This document shows positions 5,953-6,449 of a stretch of 6,449 nucleotides of DNA, in pieces. Position numbers and translations under genes: made by a program. The stretch is from Deltaproteobacteria bacterium (GTDB lineage Bacteria; Desulfobacterota; GWC2-55-46; JADFVP01): positions 1 through 6,449 of the forward strand of contig JAJRYL010000202.1 in NCBI GenBank assembly GCA_024275855.1, read 5' to 3'. Position 1 is the first letter of the stretch; each line of letters starts with the position of its first letter. The notes under the pieces were generated by a model. It saw only the letters and a program-made list of their open reading frames with translations. It was not told where the DNA came from and did no database searches.

Positions 5953-5992
5953 CAACACAGTTTTTTGTTAACGTGTTGTCGGCTTTTTTTTT
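5949..5992 (+). terminator. Strong intrinsic terminator inside the 5' leader
   Basis: GCC-ACAACAC (5949-5958) pairs with GTGTTGT (5973-5979) and, after a one-base bulge (C5980), GGC (5981-5983). This gives a ten-pair stem with a 14-base loop followed by nine T residues (5984-5992). It lies about 50 bases downstream of the predicted transcription start and 48 bases before the cytochrome start codon. It would therefore make a short RNA of about 90 nt unless transcription reads through. Confidence 0.75.
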
Positions 5993-5998
5993 GAAAAA

Positions 5999-6022
5999 TT
6001 CCGGCTCTCCTCAACGCCGGAA
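5999..6022 (+). promoter_or_regulatory. Hairpin just upstream of the cytochrome ribosome binding site
   Basis: TTCCGGC (5999-6005) and GCCGGAA (6016-6022) form a perfect 7-bp stem. The ten-base loop includes CTCC (6007-6010), which is complementary to the presumed Shine-Dalgarno GGAG (6025-6028) two bases after the stem. It might stabilise the transcript or modulate ribosome access. Confidence 0.4.
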
Positions 6023-6039
6023 CTGGAGCGGCCGATTCT

Positions 6040-6449
6040 GTGACTGGAAGAGTACTGCCTATACTGCTGTTATCCGTGTCGGTATTTATTGAAGTACCGT
6101 CTGTAGACGCGATTACGGTAGATGATTACCAACCCGGAATTTCCGCTAAAGGTATTGCGTCGTCTCGCCACAACCTCGGCGGGTTCGGCAGAGTCGTAAG
6201 AACCGGCTCAACCACCGAAATTTGCATTTTCTGCCATACACCTCATCATAAAAATTCTTCCTCGACCCCGCTCTGGAACAGGAGCGTACCGTCACCCGCA
6301 AGCTTTACCGCATACGGGCCTACCGCGAGCGGCAGCAGCATTACCTCTGTTTCCGGCCCGTCACTCGCGTGCCTGTCTTGCCACGACGGCGTTACGACCT
6401 TCGACAATCTCGTGAACACTCCCGGTAAAGGCGGCGTGGTACCGGGCGG
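6040..6449 (+). CDS. Periplasmic multiheme c-type cytochrome, 3' end cut off
   Basis: The frame opens after a TGA in the T-rich leader, starts at GTG 6040 and is still open at the window end (136 codons plus two bases). The N-terminus is a signal peptide (hydrophobic core about 5-20, likely cleavage after SVDA near residue 24), so the product is exported. Two haem c attachment sites are present: CIFCH (Cys62, Cys65, His66) and CLSCH (Cys111, Cys114, His115). Between them lies PLWNRS, and His69, His70 and the earlier His44 (SRHNLGG) are possible distal haem ligands. The pattern resembles the doubled-CxxCH multiheme cytochromes used in anaerobic respiration or electron transfer, and more haem sites may lie beyond the window. 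GGAG at 6025-6028 is 11 bases upstream of the start, slightly far. The neighbouring System II proteins would attach its haems. Its exact electron partners cannot be told. Confidence 0.85.
   Translation, partial: MTGRVLPILLLSVSVFIEVPSVDAITVDDYQPGISAKGIASSRHNLGGFGRVVRTGSTTEICIFCHTPHHKNSSSTPLWNRSVPSPASFTAYGPTASGSSITSVSGPSLACLSCHDGVTTFDNLVNTPGKGGVVPG

Larger units (their letters stand above)
5740..6039 (+). other. Regulatory region before the multiheme cytochrome
   Basis: This 300-base region has no convincing gene. From 5740 to about 5840 there are T-rich runs (such as 5769-5775 and 5822-5829) but no clear terminator for the upstream operon. The second half holds, in order, a dyad (5845-5863), a promoter (5865-5893), a short leader with a small hairpin (5938-5952), an intrinsic terminator (5949-5992) and a hairpin just before the ribosome binding site (5999-6022), each listed separately. 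Confidence 0.6.

Noticed and set aside
5894..5992. Known riboswitch (c-di-GMP GEMM, fluoride, preQ1, mini-ykkC) in the leader
   Set aside because: The conserved core sequences of these classes are not visible, and only about 50 nt precede the terminator.
5865..6092. 75-codon plus-strand open frame across the cytochrome leader
   Set aside because: It starts at the TTG of the -35 box, crosses the terminator and overlaps the cytochrome start in another frame.

Overview
The window reads left to right as one cytochrome c biogenesis locus, with every supported gene on the plus strand. It suggests a Gram-negative, respiratory, probably anaerobic or microaerophilic bacterium. The evidence is a System II (Ccs/Res) cytochrome c maturation set, a lipoprotein with a lipobox, and the start of a periplasmic multiheme c-type cytochrome whose CIFCHTPHH...PLWNR...CLSCHDG pattern is common in deltaproteobacterial and Nitrospirota-like lineages. 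The lineage is inferred from protein style only and no taxon is claimed. The standard genetic code applies, since TAA, TAG and TGA all end genes here.

Layout. Positions 1-264 hold no gene: an inverted repeat at the very edge, AT-rich DNA and the leader of the first gene. Positions 265-1298 hold two overlapping genes: a lipoprotein related to the PCYCGC-motif family, and a membrane-anchored TPR protein. Positions 1386-3695 hold ResB (Ccs1) and ResC (CcsA), the haem-delivery and cytochrome c synthetase core. Positions 3696-3951 are intergenic and carry a 55-bp imperfect tandem repeat. Positions 3952-4551 encode a ResA/TlpA-type thioredoxin that is intact except for one in-frame TGA at 4126-4128, where relatives normally have glycine. 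Positions 4639-5370 encode CcdA, which starts with TTG, and 5401-5739 encode a small cytoplasmic glutaredoxin-like protein rich in cysteine. Positions 5740-6039 are a regulatory region: a dyad, a strong sigma-70-type promoter, and a strong intrinsic terminator about 50 nt downstream of the predicted transcription start, before a GTG-initiated multiheme cytochrome that runs off the window at 6449.

How the genes work together. ResB and ResC would carry haem across the membrane and attach it to CxxCH motifs. CcdA would pass electrons from the cytoplasm to ResA, which reduces apocytochrome cysteines. The TPR protein may hold apocytochrome, as CcmI or NrfG do elsewhere. The cysteine-rich lipoprotein and the glutaredoxin-like protein are candidate redox or metal-handling accessories. 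The multiheme cytochrome next door is a plausible client.

The most unusual points are the TGA inside resA, the promoter-terminator leader before the cytochrome, and the two cysteine-rich accessory proteins tied to a System II locus.
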